Below are positions 27,181 through 35,176 of a DNA stretch of 64,000 nt, piece after piece. Source of the stretch: Bacillus thuringiensis (GTDB taxonomy: Bacteria > Bacillota > Bacilli > Bacillales > Bacillaceae_G); contig NZ_CP155560.1 in NCBI RefSeq assembly GCF_022095615.2, forward strand, positions 62,001 through 126,000, in the 5' to 3' direction. The translations under genes were made by a program, and so were the position numbers. Position 1 is the first letter of the stretch. Each line of letters starts with the position of its first letter. Below the pieces are notes generated by a model that did not search any database, was not told the origin of the DNA, and was given only the letters and a program-made list of their open reading frames with translations.

Positions 27181-27262
27181 AAAGGGCTTCTTTGAGCCGA
27201 TTAGTGTATATATAGCTTATTTTGCTATGCACATTATTAATCGACTTGAAGAAGCCTTTTTT
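27181..27262 (+). terminator. Long extended hairpin with T-run
   Basis: AAAGGGCTTCTTTGAG...CGATTA pairs with TAATCGACTTGAAGAAGCCTTT across about 80 bases, then T6. No gene end is nearby on the plus strand, so it may end a small RNA or a decayed transcript. Confidence 0.5.
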
Positions 27263-27324
27263 GTATTGTTTTCAAGTTTGCAGGCTGGGTTATAAATTTT
27301 AACAAATTATAAGAAAGAGGAGAT

Positions 27325-27468
27325 ATGAGAATGAAAAAAGATAATATTTGGACAGTATTAAATGATTCAAAAGAGCAGGAAACAAGACAGTAATCCAAAG
27401 GGCCGGATGATAGATATGTTGGTATGAATGAGCTATCGGAAATTACAGATGAAAAACTGCCATTTTAA
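27325..27468 (+). pseudogene. Small gene interrupted by a nonsense codon
   Basis: With AAGAGGAG upstream, the frame from ATG 27325 or 27331 reads MKKDNIWTVLNDSKEQETRQ, stops at TAA 27391-27393, and continues in the same frame as SKGPDDRYVGMNELSEITDE... to TAA 27468. The unbroken protein would have about 47 residues. Family not recognised; style suggests a plasmid or phage accessory gene. The stretch 27470-27790 shows further short fragments with ribosome sites but no intact gene. Confidence 0.5.
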
Positions 27469-27791
27469 TAACGTCGAGGTAGTTTATAGAGGAGAAAAGG
27501 AAGAACTAAGTGATGTATATATTTGGATCTTCTTTTTTTTATTGCAAAAAAGGACTTGGAGGCAATTATTATGCGTATAAGAAGTGATTTAGTGGCGATA
27601 TTTTATTCACCTCACTAACAAAAGGGAAACATTGAATACGGATAAGCTTATGCTAGTACAAAAACAAGAGTTTACATTCTGGGATAATTTGATTCTTGAA
27701 GTAGATATTTCTCAAAAGAAAGGGAAACGAAAAAGCAAAGTAATGGGTAATTTGAATTCGATATATTTGCATAGTCGAGAGGGGGAATATC

Positions 27792-28157
27792 ATGTTTACA
27801 AAAATTTTTATCGGTCTATTTTGTTATATGTTTTTGGTAGTTTGTAATTCAAAGGAAAAATTTCTAATAGAAGCAGCCAAGAAAAAAGAAAGGGAAAATA
27901 AACCGGTGGAACGACCCATTTATTGGTGCCCAAGAGAAAATAGACCTGTCGGAAGGGAACAAGAACGTATTACTGCTCCAACAAAAGAAATCTACTTAGA
28001 AAAGGATGTAGAAAGTGTATATAATCTAGTTGCTACATCGGTTCATAAGAATCTGGATAAAGAAGAGGGTAACAAGTTAAAACATGAAGATATAGAAGAA
28101 GTGGTTTATGATATTCCATTTCCAGGTGATGAGGATATACCAGAGGGATTACTATAA
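27792..28157 (+). CDS. Small putative lipoprotein of unknown function
   Basis: 121 residues, GAGGGGG ribosome site. The N-terminus (MFTKIFIGLFCYMFLVVCNSKEK) is a short signal with a possible lipobox cysteine at about residue 18. The rest is charged (AAKKKERENKPVERP, LEKDVESVYNLV) and ends acidic. Neighbouring genes on both sides are broken, so this may be the surviving member of a decayed operon. Function unknown. Confidence 0.45.
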   Translation: MFTKIFIGLFCYMFLVVCNSKEKFLIEAAKKKERENKPVERPIYWCPRENRPVGREQERITAPTKEIYLEKDVESVYNLVATSVHKNLDKEEGNKLKHEDIEEVVYDIPFPGDEDIPEGLL

Positions 28158-28158
28158 T

Positions 28159-28407
28159 ATGAGTATTTTATCCAGAACTAGAACATGTTTCAATTCCATT
28201 AGATATAGAACACATAGAACGCATTTTTCCAGTTCAACAAGGAGTATTCAATGTAGAAGGTATAGTTTTTGTGAAGTAGACTGCAAACGTAATAGGACGA
28301 GAACAAGACTGACACGTGTCATGAAAATGTCTGATAACAAGCGCTATTGGATTTATACAGAGGGAGAAATATTACCAGAAAATCAACTGTTGTATATAGA
28401 ATTATAA
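28159..28407 (+). pseudogene. Twice-frameshifted small gene
   Basis: Protein-like sequence is split between frames: PELEHVSIPLDIEHIERIFP...EGIVFVK in one frame (about 28168-28278) and KMSDNKRYWIYTEGEILPEN...LYIEL in another (about 28320-28407). The single long frame that spans both is Ser/Arg-rich in its first half and looks like a shadow. Two one-base shifts would restore one product of about 80 residues. Family unknown. Confidence 0.45.
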
Positions 28408-28451
28408 ATTGATTCATCGTATCCCTATACATTAGTTAGATGGAGTAGTAG

Positions 28452-28493
28452 ATAACTAGGAAATATATGAATGTATCTCCTAGTTATTTTTTC
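28452..28493 (+). terminator. Rho-independent terminator
   Basis: ATAACTAGGA pairs with TCCTAGTTAT, followed by T6. Confidence 0.7.
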
Positions 28494-28520
28494 TTAGATA
28501 GCATGAAAACAGCATTTGCT

Positions 28521-28569
28521 CACTCATTTGTACAAGGATGAAATTTTTTTATTTTTGTACAAATGAGTG
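28521..28569. repeat. Perfect 15-bp inverted repeat
   Basis: CACTCATTTGTACAA at 28521-28535 and TTGTACAAATGAGTG at 28555-28569, separated by 19 A/T-rich bases. It lies upstream of the 28.8-kb operon and could be an operator, hairpin or element end. Confidence 0.5.
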
Positions 28570-28782
28570 GGATAGAATGATTCACCATACAAGAATATTC
28601 AACTATAATGAAAAATTGTACGTCATTGTAATATTAAAATGTTTTGAGATTCAGGTGATTAACAGTCTTAGAACAGGAGAATTGAGAACTCTTCGTAATT
28701 TTACAATGCTTTAAATAGATAGTACCAAATCATGAGTATTGTATGAAAAAAATTTTATTAAAGTAAATAGGAGTGATAATAT

Positions 28783-29412
28783 ATGGCAATCGATCATATA
28801 AGCAACAACGTAGTAGAAAAATTAGAACAAGCGGTGCGCTATGAAAAGAAAGAAGTTCAGTTATTACGTGTAAGTAAAAGTAGTTCTAATATACACGCGT
28901 ATATGATTTTTCCGGAATTCTCAGAGGTTAAAATTTCAAATACCGAACTGGATGAATATATAGAAAATCTAACAATAAGCTTGAAATACGTCATTGATCG
29001 CAAGTTGAGTCAGCAAGAAATAGAAAAACAAAATCATTCGTTCATTATGACATGTGCAGTTGAGGAGGATGGATTAATAGATGATGAAACTATTCATTTT
29101 CATACGACTTATGTCAAACCACCAACAATTGCAAATAAAGTATTTAAGTTAGTGTGTGGATTAGGCAATCGTTTAGATAGCTTAAAAGAGTTACATCTTA
29201 CAGTATTAAATAATAATATTAATCGAATTGAAATTGGATTTTACAATGAAAATGAAACACATATGGCAGTAGAGAAGGAAGAAATCGCGAATGCAATTAT
29301 GGGGGCATATACAAAAGCAAATATCTATTATGCAGCAGATCTCTATTATGTTGCAGAAGGAAATCAAATCAAATTAAAGAGCGTTAAACCAAAATTAGCG
29401 GGTGATGTGTGA
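28783..29412 (+). CDS. Uncharacterised protein, first gene of a membrane-protein operon
   Basis: 209 residues, soluble, with an AGGAGTGAT ribosome site. The opening MAIDHISNNVVEKLEQAVRYEKKE and mixed alpha/beta pattern show no motif I know. Its stop overlaps the next start (TGATG), so the two are translationally coupled. The operon style (soluble protein, then small signal-bearing membrane protein) resembles conjugation or secretion accessory operons of Gram-positive elements, but this is only resemblance. Confidence 0.6.
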   Translation: MAIDHISNNVVEKLEQAVRYEKKEVQLLRVSKSSSNIHAYMIFPEFSEVKISNTELDEYIENLTISLKYVIDRKLSQQEIEKQNHSFIMTCAVEEDGLIDDETIHFHTTYVKPPTIANKVFKLVCGLGNRLDSLKELHLTVLNNNINRIEIGFYNENETHMAVEKEEIANAIMGAYTKANIYYAADLYYVAEGNQIKLKSVKPKLAGDV

Positions 29413-30047
29413 TGAAACAAGAAAAAAGGATGATAGGAGTCTTATGTACGCTTGTTTTGATGGTGTTACTATTTGTTCCCTTACAAGAAGTTCAGGCCTC
29501 TGTAAAAGTAGATTTTAATGAATTGAATGGGAACGATGTTTCGTCATCCTTTAAAGAGGGATTAAACAATCGAACGAAAACAAAAGAAAAAGATGATTCT
29601 TTTGGCTCATCAATCATACAAAAGATTGAAGGTCTGTATGCTCCGGCTTTTAAGGTAGGAGTAAATATCTTTTCTATTTCATTCGTATTAGGCATTATTG
29701 TCATGGTTATGGCGCTAATTACAAAGAATGGTCAATGGATGAAGTGGGCAACTGGAAGTATGATTTTCTCATTTATTAGTATGATGTCCCTGAGACTAAG
29801 TGTGTACTTCTTGTTCAGTTCGGATGTATTTTCGTTTATGAACATCTTTACGGATTTTTTAGACCTGTTTAAAGCAACTGCACTTATTTTCACACCGTTT
29901 ATGTTAATTGCAGGTATTCGTTTAAGAAAGATTCATGAAAGTACGAAACAGCCTGAGTATTATCGTTGGTCTAACCGTGTCATAACAGGATCTTGTTTGC
30001 TGTGTATGTTAGCCGTACTCGCTCCATGGCTATTTGCTAATATGTAA
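29412..30047 (+). CDS. Uncharacterised membrane protein with signal peptide
   Basis: About 211 residues from ATG 29412 overlapping the upstream stop. Residues 1-30 form a signal peptide (ending near VQASV); residues 32-70 are hydrophilic; then four hydrophobic segments (about 78-98, 105-125, 145-170, 187-209). Layout resembles small integral membrane proteins of conjugative systems, without a diagnostic motif. A terminator follows 20 bases after the stop. Confidence 0.6.
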   Translation: MKQEKRMIGVLCTLVLMVLLFVPLQEVQASVKVDFNELNGNDVSSSFKEGLNNRTKTKEKDDSFGSSIIQKIEGLYAPAFKVGVNIFSISFVLGIIVMVMALITKNGQWMKWATGSMIFSFISMMSLRLSVYFLFSSDVFSFMNIFTDFLDLFKATALIFTPFMLIAGIRLRKIHESTKQPEYYRWSNRVITGSCLLCMLAVLAPWLFANM

Positions 30048-30066
30048 AAAACTATATATAAAGATT

Positions 30067-30101
30067 AAAAAGGTGCTGAATCTACATTCAGTACCTTTTT
30101 C
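30067..30101. terminator. Terminator, usable from both sides
   Basis: AAAAAGGTGCTGAAT and ATTCAGTACCTTTTT form a near-perfect hairpin. It ends the 28.8-30.0 kb operon and overlaps the end of the small leftward gene. Confidence 0.8.
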
Positions 30102-30264
30102 TAGCTATTTGGTTTCTTCTTTCATATTTTTCAAGTATTTCCAGTGATATAGGAGATAATATGCCACTTAGAAATACAGTTGTATTTTTGCAGGTGAAAA
30201 GTTTTGAAAAGGCTGAATCTGTTTCTCGTTCTGTTACCGTATTATCTACTATAAGCTTTAACAT
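30088..30264 (-). CDS. Small protein or C-terminal gene remnant (58 residues)
   Basis: The leftward frame from ATG 30264 reads MLKLIVDNTVTERETDSAFS and onward to a basic tail (KYERRNQIARKRY) and stops inside the terminator. The frame stays open upstream of the ATG for about 14 more protein-like codons, so it may be the tail of a lost gene rather than a whole one. No strong ribosome site. Family not recognised. Confidence 0.35.
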   Translation of the reverse strand: MLKLIVDNTVTERETDSAFSKLFTCKNTTVFLSGILSPISLEILEKYERRNQIARKRY

Positions 30265-30384
30265 ATCTATTACAATTCTCTTTAGGCTGGTCCGTAAATT
30301 AATAGAGGTGTATCATGTCATGCTTATAATTTAAATATTTCTCAATTGAAAATAACCTGATTTATGTTGAAAGGACTGTTTGTT

Positions 30385-30768
30385 TTGAAAAGAAATCGAG
30401 AGTATTTTGTTTTACGAAATTCCATTTTAATCGGTTGGCTGCTCACAATTATTGTTATGGGCCTATCTGTCTATTTTTCTTCCATCGCGTATTTATTAAT
30501 CGGCTGTTTCATTCTGTCCCTAAAATACGGATTAATGGGCACAATAAAGAATGTAGAAAAACGTCTACCTACATGGGCTAACTTTGGTGTCATTGAAAAG
30601 CCAGTAAATAGAAGGGTAACTAGACCCTTTCAGTTTCGGGGTGGACTCCTTGTATCTTTAGCGTTGGGATTCGTGGAAATGGTGATAAAAGGCTTATGTA
30701 TCTCATATTTTATTTTAGGATTAGAAACGTATGTATATCGTTTGATGCGCAGAAATGCAAGAGTTTGA
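30385..30768 (+). CDS. Small membrane protein upstream of the NERD gene
   Basis: About 127 residues from TTG 30385, chosen because AAAGGA lies nine bases upstream. Two hydrophobic segments near the N-terminus (about 14-34 and 36-55) and one near the C-terminus (about 90-113), with short basic loops and tail. Family unknown. It ends 16 bases before the NERD gene start, so the two are probably co-transcribed. Confidence 0.55.
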   Translation: MKRNREYFVLRNSILIGWLLTIIVMGLSVYFSSIAYLLIGCFILSLKYGLMGTIKNVEKRLPTWANFGVIEKPVNRRVTRPFQFRGGLLVSLALGFVEMVIKGLCISYFILGLETYVYRLMRRNARV

Positions 30769-30784
30769 AAAGGAGGCTTCTATT

Positions 30785-31423
30785 ATGAAAGTATTGATAT
30801 TCGAATTGATTCTCATTGTATTTCTGATTCCTTTGAACATCGTTTTAAAAAAACATGTACCGAAATGGAAAGGGAAAGCCGGGGAAAAACTAGTGAAACG
30901 TATATTCGGCAAATTGGATCCCACAAGTTATTATGTGTTACATGATGTGATGGTTCATACGGAGTATGGTGATACAACGCAAATTGACCATATTGTTATT
31001 GCGGAAACAGGTGTATTTGTTATAGAGACAAAGAACTACGAGGGCTGGATTTTTGGAAGTGAGAAATCAGCCAGGTGGACACAGGGTATTTTTAGAAAGA
31101 AATCCTCTTTTCAAAACCCATTTCGACAAAATTATAAACATATAAAGGCAATGGAATGGGTGATGGAACAACAGCTGCCATGCATCTCTATTGTCGCATT
31201 TCATCCAAAATGCAGTCTAAAAAGGGTAAATGTTCATTCTAAAGATAAACATGTCCTATATTATAACGAACTAAAAAAATGTATTGAATCATATATTGAA
31301 CCGCAACAAACAATCGATGAAGTCCAACATATCTATCAAAGTATATTACAAGCAAACATTATGGATAAGGATATTGAGAAGAAACATGTGAAGTATTTAC
31401 AGAATAGGTTTGCTAAACAATAA
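30785..31423 (+). CDS. NERD-domain protein (nuclease-related)
   Basis: About 212 residues from ATG 30785 with AGGAGG seven bases before; an ATG at 30755 lies inside the upstream gene. One N-terminal membrane anchor (about 1-22). The NERD core is visible: GKAGEKLVKRIF, TQIDHIVIAETGVFVIETKNYEG with the Asp and Glu-x-Lys residues expected of a nuclease-like fold. NERD proteins are thought to act on nucleic acid; function is poorly known. It is membrane-tethered and sits in a run of small membrane genes typical of plasmid or conjugative modules. Confidence 0.8.
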   Translation: MKVLIFELILIVFLIPLNIVLKKHVPKWKGKAGEKLVKRIFGKLDPTSYYVLHDVMVHTEYGDTTQIDHIVIAETGVFVIETKNYEGWIFGSEKSARWTQGIFRKKSSFQNPFRQNYKHIKAMEWVMEQQLPCISIVAFHPKCSLKRVNVHSKDKHVLYYNELKKCIESYIEPQQTIDEVQHIYQSILQANIMDKDIEKKHVKYLQNRFAKQ

Positions 31424-31441
31424 GAAACGGAGAAAGGAAAA

Positions 31442-31555
31442 ATGTTATATATGATAGGATTTTTGGTAATCATCGTAGTAGTTATTCGTCTTAACGTGAA
31501 GTATTACCAGTTAAAAGGTAACCCAAAAGATTTTGTGATGAAAAAGAATGATTAA
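31442..31555 (+). CDS. Small single-pass membrane protein (37 residues)
   Basis: ATG 31442 follows GGAGAAAGG by five bases and lies 18 bases after the NERD stop. The peptide is a membrane helix (MIGFLVIIVVVIRL) with a polar tail (YYQLKGNPKDFVMKKND). Probably the last gene of the NERD operon. Function unknown. Confidence 0.55.
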   Translation: MLYMIGFLVIIVVVIRLNVKYYQLKGNPKDFVMKKND

Positions 31556-31712
31556 AGATACATTGTAGAAATAAAGGTAATAGACTACGTACATTATTAG
31601 GCCATCATTAACAGTTCAATAGAACTGTTTTAAGGCTTGTAAATAGATGCATATAACTATATTTTTATTTATGGATTCAAATGATAAAATAAATAGGAGG
31701 TTTAGTTTTAAA

Positions 31713-32117
31713 ATGGTAAAAGAAGAAGGTTTGTCAGAAGAGCCAGAAGGTGGGCTTCGTTGTTCAGCTTGTTTTGATATGAGATTGGATCGTTCAGCTG
31801 AGGTAGCACAGGAAAGAGAATTTGATTACTTCGGCAGTGCAATTACTCTTTCTAAAAATAAAAATAGTCAATTAATAAATGAACTTGGAATTGGTGTGCA
31901 ACAAAATTATGATTCACGTTATTTACCAAGTGATTTTAAAAAAAGTAATGGATATCAACGCTCAATTGAAATGTGTAATGAATATGATGTTTTCCGTCAA
32001 TGTTATTGTGGTTGTTCATTTGCAGCGGAAAAACAAGGTATAGATTTACGAGCGGTGAACAAAGATGCAATAAATTATCTGAAAGAAAATAATTTTAGTT
32101 TGAAAAAAGAGATTTAA
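31713..32117 (+). pseudogene. queH: Truncated QueH (epoxyqueuosine reductase) lacking its N-terminus
   Basis: From EEGLSEEPEGGLRCSACFDMRLDRSA to CYCGCSFAAEKQG the sequence is a good match to the C-terminal two thirds of QueH (DUF208), which completes queuosine synthesis in tRNA. The N-terminal segment with the Cys-Cys cluster motif is missing; preceding residues (about 31647-31712) do not resemble it. An AGGAGG site lies 12 bases before ATG 31713, so a short product could be made, but without the N-terminal cysteines the iron-sulfur site would be incomplete. Confidence 0.75.
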
Positions 32118-32214
32118 TCGTGAAAAATTTGATGTGAAATTAACCTATGTTCTACAAAATAAATGCAGTATGTTTTTAAATGATAAATGTAAAAAGCTAA
32201 AATAGTTCTGGAAT

Positions 32215-32263
32215 AACTCCTTACTGGTTAAATTTCAAGATAAGAAAAAACCAATAAGGAGTG
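32215..32263. terminator. Terminator between convergent genes
   Basis: AACTCCTTACTGGTT pairs with AACCAATAAGGAGT (one bulge) and is followed by T5. It serves the queH remnant and the leftward spore-like gene. Confidence 0.65.
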
Positions 32264-32269
32264 TTTTTC

Positions 32270-32428
32270 TTAATCTCGCATTGCCCCTGCTTCTCGGGAA
32301 GTCATTGCTCCTTGTCCCGCTCTTACATCATTCTGAATTTCTTGTTTTACTTTTTGTGCATCAGTTTCAGCAAAATCTGGTTTCATAACAGAATCGGTGC
32401 TTTTTATAGCTTTTTTATGACCTTGCAT
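32270..32428 (-). CDS. Small hydrophilic protein resembling gamma-type SASP
   Basis: 52 residues from ATG 32428, set by GAGGAGG six bases upstream. The core DFAETDAQKVKQEIQNDVRA followed by GQG resembles the FASETNAQQVKQ...GQ pattern of gamma-type small acid-soluble spore proteins, but only one repeat is present. No membrane segment or cysteine except none. Spore localisation is therefore plausible, not shown. Confidence 0.5.
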   Translation of the reverse strand: MQGHKKAIKSTDSVMKPDFAETDAQKVKQEIQNDVRAGQGAMTSREAGAMRD

Positions 32429-32660
32429 ACCACACCTCCTCGATTTAACGTTTAACAACCTTATTATTTACAAGAATATACTCGGTATACCCGTGTAGTT
32501 GAACGAATATCACGTAAAGTAAAAAGGTGATCAAATAAGTTTCTTAATATACTATTTAGATAAGAAGAAATAGCATATTAAAATCTTAAATTCTGCATAT
32601 AAAATTAATAAGAAATATGATATGATGAAAGTAACAAAATTCTTCTAAATCTATCTTGCA

Positions 32661-32707
32661 AAAGGACACACCTAAGCATACATATGCTATAGGTGTGTCC
32701 TTTTTTA
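32661..32707 (+). terminator. Strong hairpin terminator without an obvious gene
   Basis: AAGGACACACCTA pairs with TAGGTGTGTCCTT, extended by GCATA/TATGC, then T6. No coding frame precedes it after the leftward gene, so it may end a short RNA starting near 32600. Confidence 0.6.
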
Positions 32708-32828
32708 TTTATTTTAAAACTTTGGAACCAAAAGGGGAGATAAATGTCGTGTGTTAATGAAATTACATTGACAAATGTCCTATTTATAAAAAGTATATAG
32801 GCAAAAAAAGAATGAGAGAGGAATGGTA

Positions 32829-32957
32829 TTGAAATGCCCAGAATGTGAAAAGCACTCATTTAAACCTGTTTTTAATAATTATCCAAATTGGATTCAGAGT
32901 TGTATTTGTTTTAATTATCGAGGGCGCAATTCAATATATAGTCTATTTGTTTATTAA
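32829..32957 (+). CDS. Small zinc-ribbon-like protein (42 residues)
   Basis: TTG 32829 follows GAGAGG by seven bases. The peptide starts MKCPECEKHSF and later has SCICF, giving four cysteines in two pairs that could hold zinc. The tail after the second pair (NYRGRNSIYSLFVY) may be altered from a longer original. Function unknown. Confidence 0.45.
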   Translation: MKCPECEKHSFKPVFNNYPNWIQSCICFNYRGRNSIYSLFVY

Positions 32958-32992
32958 GTAGAGAGAAATGCTTATTTGGAGGAGAAGACATT

Positions 32993-33505
32993 ATGAAATC
33001 TTGGATTTAGGTTATTTGTATTACGTCATTCGTTTTTTTAATGACAGCATACAACAATTCGATTCAAGTAAATGGTTCGAAACCTGCCCAAACAGTACAA
33101 AAGGGAGTACAACAGCACGTAAAAGGGAAAAGTATTGTTGATATTACAGAAGTTTATAAGGATAAATTAAATGGCTTAGAAACAGTTAAAGGGAAAGGAA
33201 GCGTCGTTATTTCTAAAGAAACAATTAAAAGGAAAAAACGTAACATAAGTCTATGATCGTGGACCAAAAGAGGACAAGTATGGCGGTAAATTGCATATGT
33301 ATTTTGTGAAGGGATACATATCAATGAATTGATGGTTAAATCAGGATATGGTATTGTAGCTTACATTTTAAAACCTAGCACTTTACTGCTTCCACAAATG
33401 CTAGAAAGCGAAACAAAAGCAAAGGCATCAAAAATTGGTTTGTGGAGCATAAAGGGGGTTGTGGATGAAGAGGAAAATCATTATAACCGTAATAATGCGG
33501 CTTAG
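32993..33505 (+). pseudogene. Broken thermonuclease (SNase-family) gene
   Basis: ATG 32993 has GGAGGAG upstream. The signal region reads MKSWI, stop (TAG), VICITSFVFLMTAYNN; the next part is open to 33256. Further on, other frames give YDRGPKEDKYGGKLHMYF, INELMVKSGYGIVAYILKP and KASKIGLWSI, clear pieces of the staphylococcal-nuclease fold. At least one stop and two frameshifts destroy the gene. The catalytic Arg/Glu region is disrupted. A neighbouring intact copy is not present. Confidence 0.8.
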
Positions 33506-33556
33506 CACAATAATCCATTGCAATATAAATATTCGTACAAAATGGAGGTTTTTTGA

Positions 33557-33757
33557 ATGAATGAAAACAAAAGAAATATGCTCTTATCCTTTATCATTTC
33601 AACTTTATTTATTTTCGCGAGTTTATTACCTTTTAGTAGTAATGAATGTGTGTATGTTATCTCCAAAATTGGTGCTGCAGCTGGTGTAATAAATATTGTA
33701 ATGATGAGTGTCTTCTTGTATTTTCAAATTAAAAAAACGGGACATTTATTAAATTAG
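33557..33757 (+). CDS. Small membrane protein (66 residues)
   Basis: ATG 33557 with TGGAGG upstream. Two hydrophobic segments (about 9-27 and 33-57) with a short cysteine-containing loop (SSNECVYV). Family not recognised. A palindrome CCTTACCCTT/AAGGGTAAGG follows 25 bases after the stop. Confidence 0.5.
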   Translation: MNENKRNMLLSFIISTLFIFASLLPFSSNECVYVISKIGAAAGVINIVMMSVFLYFQIKKTGHLLN

Positions 33758-33833
33758 TAAAGTAAGACTTAATAGTTTTCCTTACCCTTTTCTTTTTAAT
33801 AAGGGTAAGGAAAATTAAAAAGGGGTGCGAAAG

Positions 33834-34034
33834 ATGAGTCAAGTACCTGGGTTTTTGAAGTTTGTTTTAGCGAAAGAAAGACGGTATGTATATTTAGCGG
33901 TAGCAAAAAAGAAAAACAAAAGAGTACATACACATATTGTATATAGATTTGGTCCGCTAGAAAAAGCATTAGAAGTCATGTATGTAATGCGTGATGATTT
34001 TGAGAATCCTTTTCCTTTAGAATTGAAAGAGTAG
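33834..34034 (+). CDS. Small basic protein of unknown function (66 residues)
   Basis: ATG 33834 behind AAAGGGGTG (an upstream frame start at 33825 lies within that site). The sequence MSQVPGFLKFVLAKERRYVYLAVAKKKN then HTHIVYRFGPLEKALEVMY resembles the N-terminal segment of some IS1634-type transposases in its YLAVAK...YRFGPLE pattern, but nothing transposase-like follows. I regard it as an orphan small protein or transposon relic. Confidence 0.45.
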   Translation: MSQVPGFLKFVLAKERRYVYLAVAKKKNKRVHTHIVYRFGPLEKALEVMYVMRDDFENPFPLELKE

Positions 34035-34165
34035 GGTTATGATTGGGATGATATCAATGTTTGGATACTGTCTATTGAAACAGGGTACTCCAAATACAGA
34101 AATAAATTGGTCATATATTTGCAAACGTTTTACATTCTAAATAAGACAGGTGAGGGGAATATAGG

Positions 34166-34609
34166 ATGTCAATCATTCGAAAGTATCACATCGTAATTGC
34201 TTGGATGATAGCTACTAGTGCAACGGTCATAAGTTTGGTTTTTAGTGAATGGATGAAGCTGCCTCCATGTGATTTATGTTGGTATCAAAGGATGGCCATG
34301 TATCCACTAGTATTAATATTAGGTATAGGTATGTTTAGAAAAGATCCATACGTAAGTACATATGCATTTCCATACGTAAGTACATATGCATTTCCATTTG
34401 TATGTATTGGCCTATTAATAGCCGTTTATCAAATCACGATTCAGGCTTTTCCTACAAGTGAATTGAAGATGTGTTCAGTAGGAGTTTCTTGTACAGAAGA
34501 TTACTTAAATTTGTTTGGCTTCATCTCGATTCCTATGCTATCTTTTGTTGGATTTTTAGCCATAATAATCCTTCTATATATTAAACCTGATAGAGAGACA
34601 AAAGATTGA
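34166..34609 (+). CDS. bdbC: BdbC-type disulfide oxidoreductase (DsbB family)
   Basis: 147 residues with GAGGGG upstream. Four membrane segments and the two catalytic cysteine pairs: Cys35-Cys38 (PPCDLCWYQRM) and Cys103...Cys109 (KMCSVGVSC). It reoxidises the thiol oxidase BdbD using quinone, enabling disulfide formation in exported proteins. The protein is about 9 residues longer than typical BdbC because of an 8-residue tandem duplication (PYVSTYAF twice) in the loop before the third segment. It lies next to the PagR-like gene. Confidence 0.9.
   Translation: MSIIRKYHIVIAWMIATSATVISLVFSEWMKLPPCDLCWYQRMAMYPLVLILGIGMFRKDPYVSTYAFPYVSTYAFPFVCIGLLIAVYQITIQAFPTSELKMCSVGVSCTEDYLNLFGFISIPMLSFVGFLAIIILLYIKPDRETKD
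34346..34393 (+). repeat. 24-bp tandem duplication inside bdbC
   Basis: The 24-base unit beginning CCATACGTAAGTACATATG occurs twice without mismatch at 34346-34369 and 34370-34393, keeping frame. Confidence 0.9.
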
Positions 34610-34706
34610 GCAACAAAGTGATTGTGAAATATATACTTAGACAAACTAAAAATACTAATAAAATGATAATAAAAACAGAAAAGAAATGAAAAAGGAGAAA
34701 TAAAAA

Positions 34707-35000
34707 ATGACAACAATACAAGTAAGTAATGAAATGTGCAAAATTCCAGAAGCGGATGTAGAATTATTAAAGATTATGGCTCATCCAGTTAGATTACAAA
34801 TCGTGAAAGAACTAGAAAATCGCAAAGTATGTAATGTAACACAGTTAACAGAGCTATTAGAAGTGCCTCAATCAACCGTATCTCAGCATTTATCTAAGAT
34901 GCGTGGCAAGATTCTACGCTCGGAAAGAAGAGGGTTAGAGATGTACTATTATATTGTAAATTCCAAAGCATGCCAGATTGTTAGTGTGCTAGGTTTATAA
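34707..35000 (+). CDS. ArsR-family regulator similar to PagR
   Basis: 97 residues, AAAGGAG ribosome site. The winged HTH is clear: LKIMAHPVRLQIVKELENRK, CNVTQLTELLEVPQSTVSQHLSKMRG, then ERRGLEMYYYIVN. There are no metal-binding cysteine clusters beyond isolated ones. The sequence strongly resembles PagR, the pXO1-borne regulator of protective antigen and S-layer genes in B. anthracis, and related chromosomal proteins of the group. It is monocistronic and ends at a terminator. Confidence 0.82.
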   Translation: MTTIQVSNEMCKIPEADVELLKIMAHPVRLQIVKELENRKVCNVTQLTELLEVPQSTVSQHLSKMRGKILRSERRGLEMYYYIVNSKACQIVSVLGL

Positions 35001-35038
35001 TTAACTTAAACTAAATAGTAGGTTACGAGAATAAATAT

Positions 35039-35077
35039 AAAACAAGGGCAGCTATGCCAGGCTGCCCTTGTTTTATT
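35039..35077. terminator. Terminator of the PagR-like gene
   Basis: AAAACAAGGGCAGC pairs perfectly with GCTGCCCTTGTTTT around an 8-base loop. Confidence 0.85.
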
Positions 35078-35176
35078 GGTGATTTTGCATATATTTGTGT
35101 GCATATAGTATAGCAAACATTTTTCTTTTCTATCAAATAAAAAGAGCCTGTATGAACAGGCTGAAATTACGTATGG

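Noticed and set aside
28108..28407. Single 99-codon frame at the end of the small lipoprotein gene
   Set aside because: Its first half is Ser/Arg/Thr-rich shadow sequence; the protein-like parts lie in two frames, so a frameshifted gene explains the region better.
33760..33815. CCTTACCCTT/AAGGGTAAGG palindrome as a terminator
   Set aside because: The hairpin is followed by A-rich sequence on both strands rather than T, so termination is not supported.
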